Source of the DNA: Baylisascaris procyonis
Taxonomy: Eukaryota; Nematoda; Chromadorea; Rhabditida; Ascarididae
Direction: 5' to 3'
DNA: 64,000 nucleotides
Assembly: GCA_037389465.1 (NCBI GenBank)
Contig: JAZARR010000197.1
Span: forward strand, 7,148,501 to 7,212,500
A program made the position numbers and the translations under genes. The notes under the pieces are model-generated. The model made no database searches and was not told the DNA's origin. It saw nothing but the letters and a program-made list of their open reading frames with translations. This document shows, in pieces, positions 63,245-64,000 of the stretch (within the stretch, counting starts at the first letter, position 1; each line of letters starts with the position of its first letter).

Positions 63245-64000
63245 ATGGAATTGTTAGCACCGAACACAGCGAGAAAAATTCCCAATTTTGTCAGTTGCAA
63301 ATAAGAGCAATGAAATGCAGTTTGTTGGCGATGACAATGACCTAAATTTCACAGGTGTACGACAACCTTAAAAATGCGGAGGTCGAACAAGGGCACACAT
63401 AGTGAGACGTTGATGCGATAACTGCTGCTGATTCATTAATGGCCATTTCCGAAATGAAAGCCAACCGACATTCCCCTTTCAACTAACCTCCGACGACCTT
63501 GCTACCAGTCGTTGATCATCGAATCGTTTTTCGATTTTAATCCATAGTTAAGTGGGTATATTCTCTGATCGGCGATGGTGGTTACGCAAACTCTACGGGT
63601 GGCAAAGTGTTGGCACCATTTCCATGGTCGACGCAAAATGCTGAGAAGCTGTTTTTCGATGGAATGACAGATAGTATTATCTAAATTCTTTAAAAACAAA
63701 ATAAAATAATGAAATGCTTGCATGATTTTGTTAGAGACCTTTGATTTAAAAAAAAAAAAAAAAAATTATCTTCCTTGCTAAAGAATGGTCTAAGACTAAC
63801 TGCTATATAATACTTAATAAGATGGATGCATCTCATTTAGAGTTTAATGCACTAAACAGCAGTTTAGGATGATTGATGAAGCAATAATTGAATGCAATAC
63901 TGCAAAAGTTGTAATGGAGGTCATTCTTCTCACCGGAAGTAATAAACAGGTAGAATACCTGATGCAATACGACATTAGTAGCGACATAGTTTACTTTAAT
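63245..64000. other. Upstream flank of gene 2
   Basis: Probably promoter and 5' leader of gene 2. No TATA box or clear trans-splice acceptor is assigned, although a TTTAG near 63345 on the - strand could serve. Poly-A run near 63750. No other exon recognised. Confidence 0.45.

Noticed and set aside
1..64000. Bacterial features such as operons, CRISPR arrays or phage genes
   Set aside because: Coding sequence is split by spliceosomal introns and no regularly spaced identical repeats of CRISPR type occur.

Overview
This is eukaryotic DNA, most likely from a parasitic nematode. It is AT-rich and carries many (TA)n arrays. Two genes are cut into small exons by introns of 50 bases to 6 kb, mostly with nematode-style TTTCAG or TTTTAG acceptors and GTAAGT, GTGAGT or GTTAGT donors. 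A Penelope-like element and a mariner fossil lie in introns. Long introns and low GC would suit a spirurid or related clade III worm, but the species assignment is only a guess.

Gene 1 is on the + strand, 10493-44916. I assembled 20 coding exons into one uninterrupted frame of 908 codons. The product has HEAT repeats, a charged coiled-coil stretch and a Ser/Thr/Pro-rich basic tail. It follows vertebrate PPP4R4, a regulatory subunit of protein phosphatase 4, from the second exon to the coiled coil. Gene 2 is on the - strand, 63244-48284, convergent with gene 1. I assembled 18 exons into one frame of 741 codons. It encodes a secreted, probably N-glycosylated protein with a signal peptide and two copies of a 12-cysteine domain joined by an acidic, Ser/Asn-rich linker. 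I do not recognise this family, and it is the most interesting item here. The two genes share no evident function.

Layout: 1-10492 has no recognisable gene and holds minisatellites, a possible MITE and a CRE/E-box cluster. 10493-44916 is gene 1. Its introns contain a Penelope-like element with near-identical inverted flanks (intron 2, antisense), tandem repeats (intron 5), a palindromic TA array (intron 11), a ladder of repeated splice-acceptor motifs (intron 12) and a mariner fossil (intron 19). 44917-48283 is the convergent intergenic region. 48284-63244 is gene 2, and 63245-64000 is its upstream flank.

Most long open frames outside these exons are chance frames, frames running through TA arrays, or transposon remains. 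All exon boundaries come from reading splice signals and frame continuity by eye, without transcript data.
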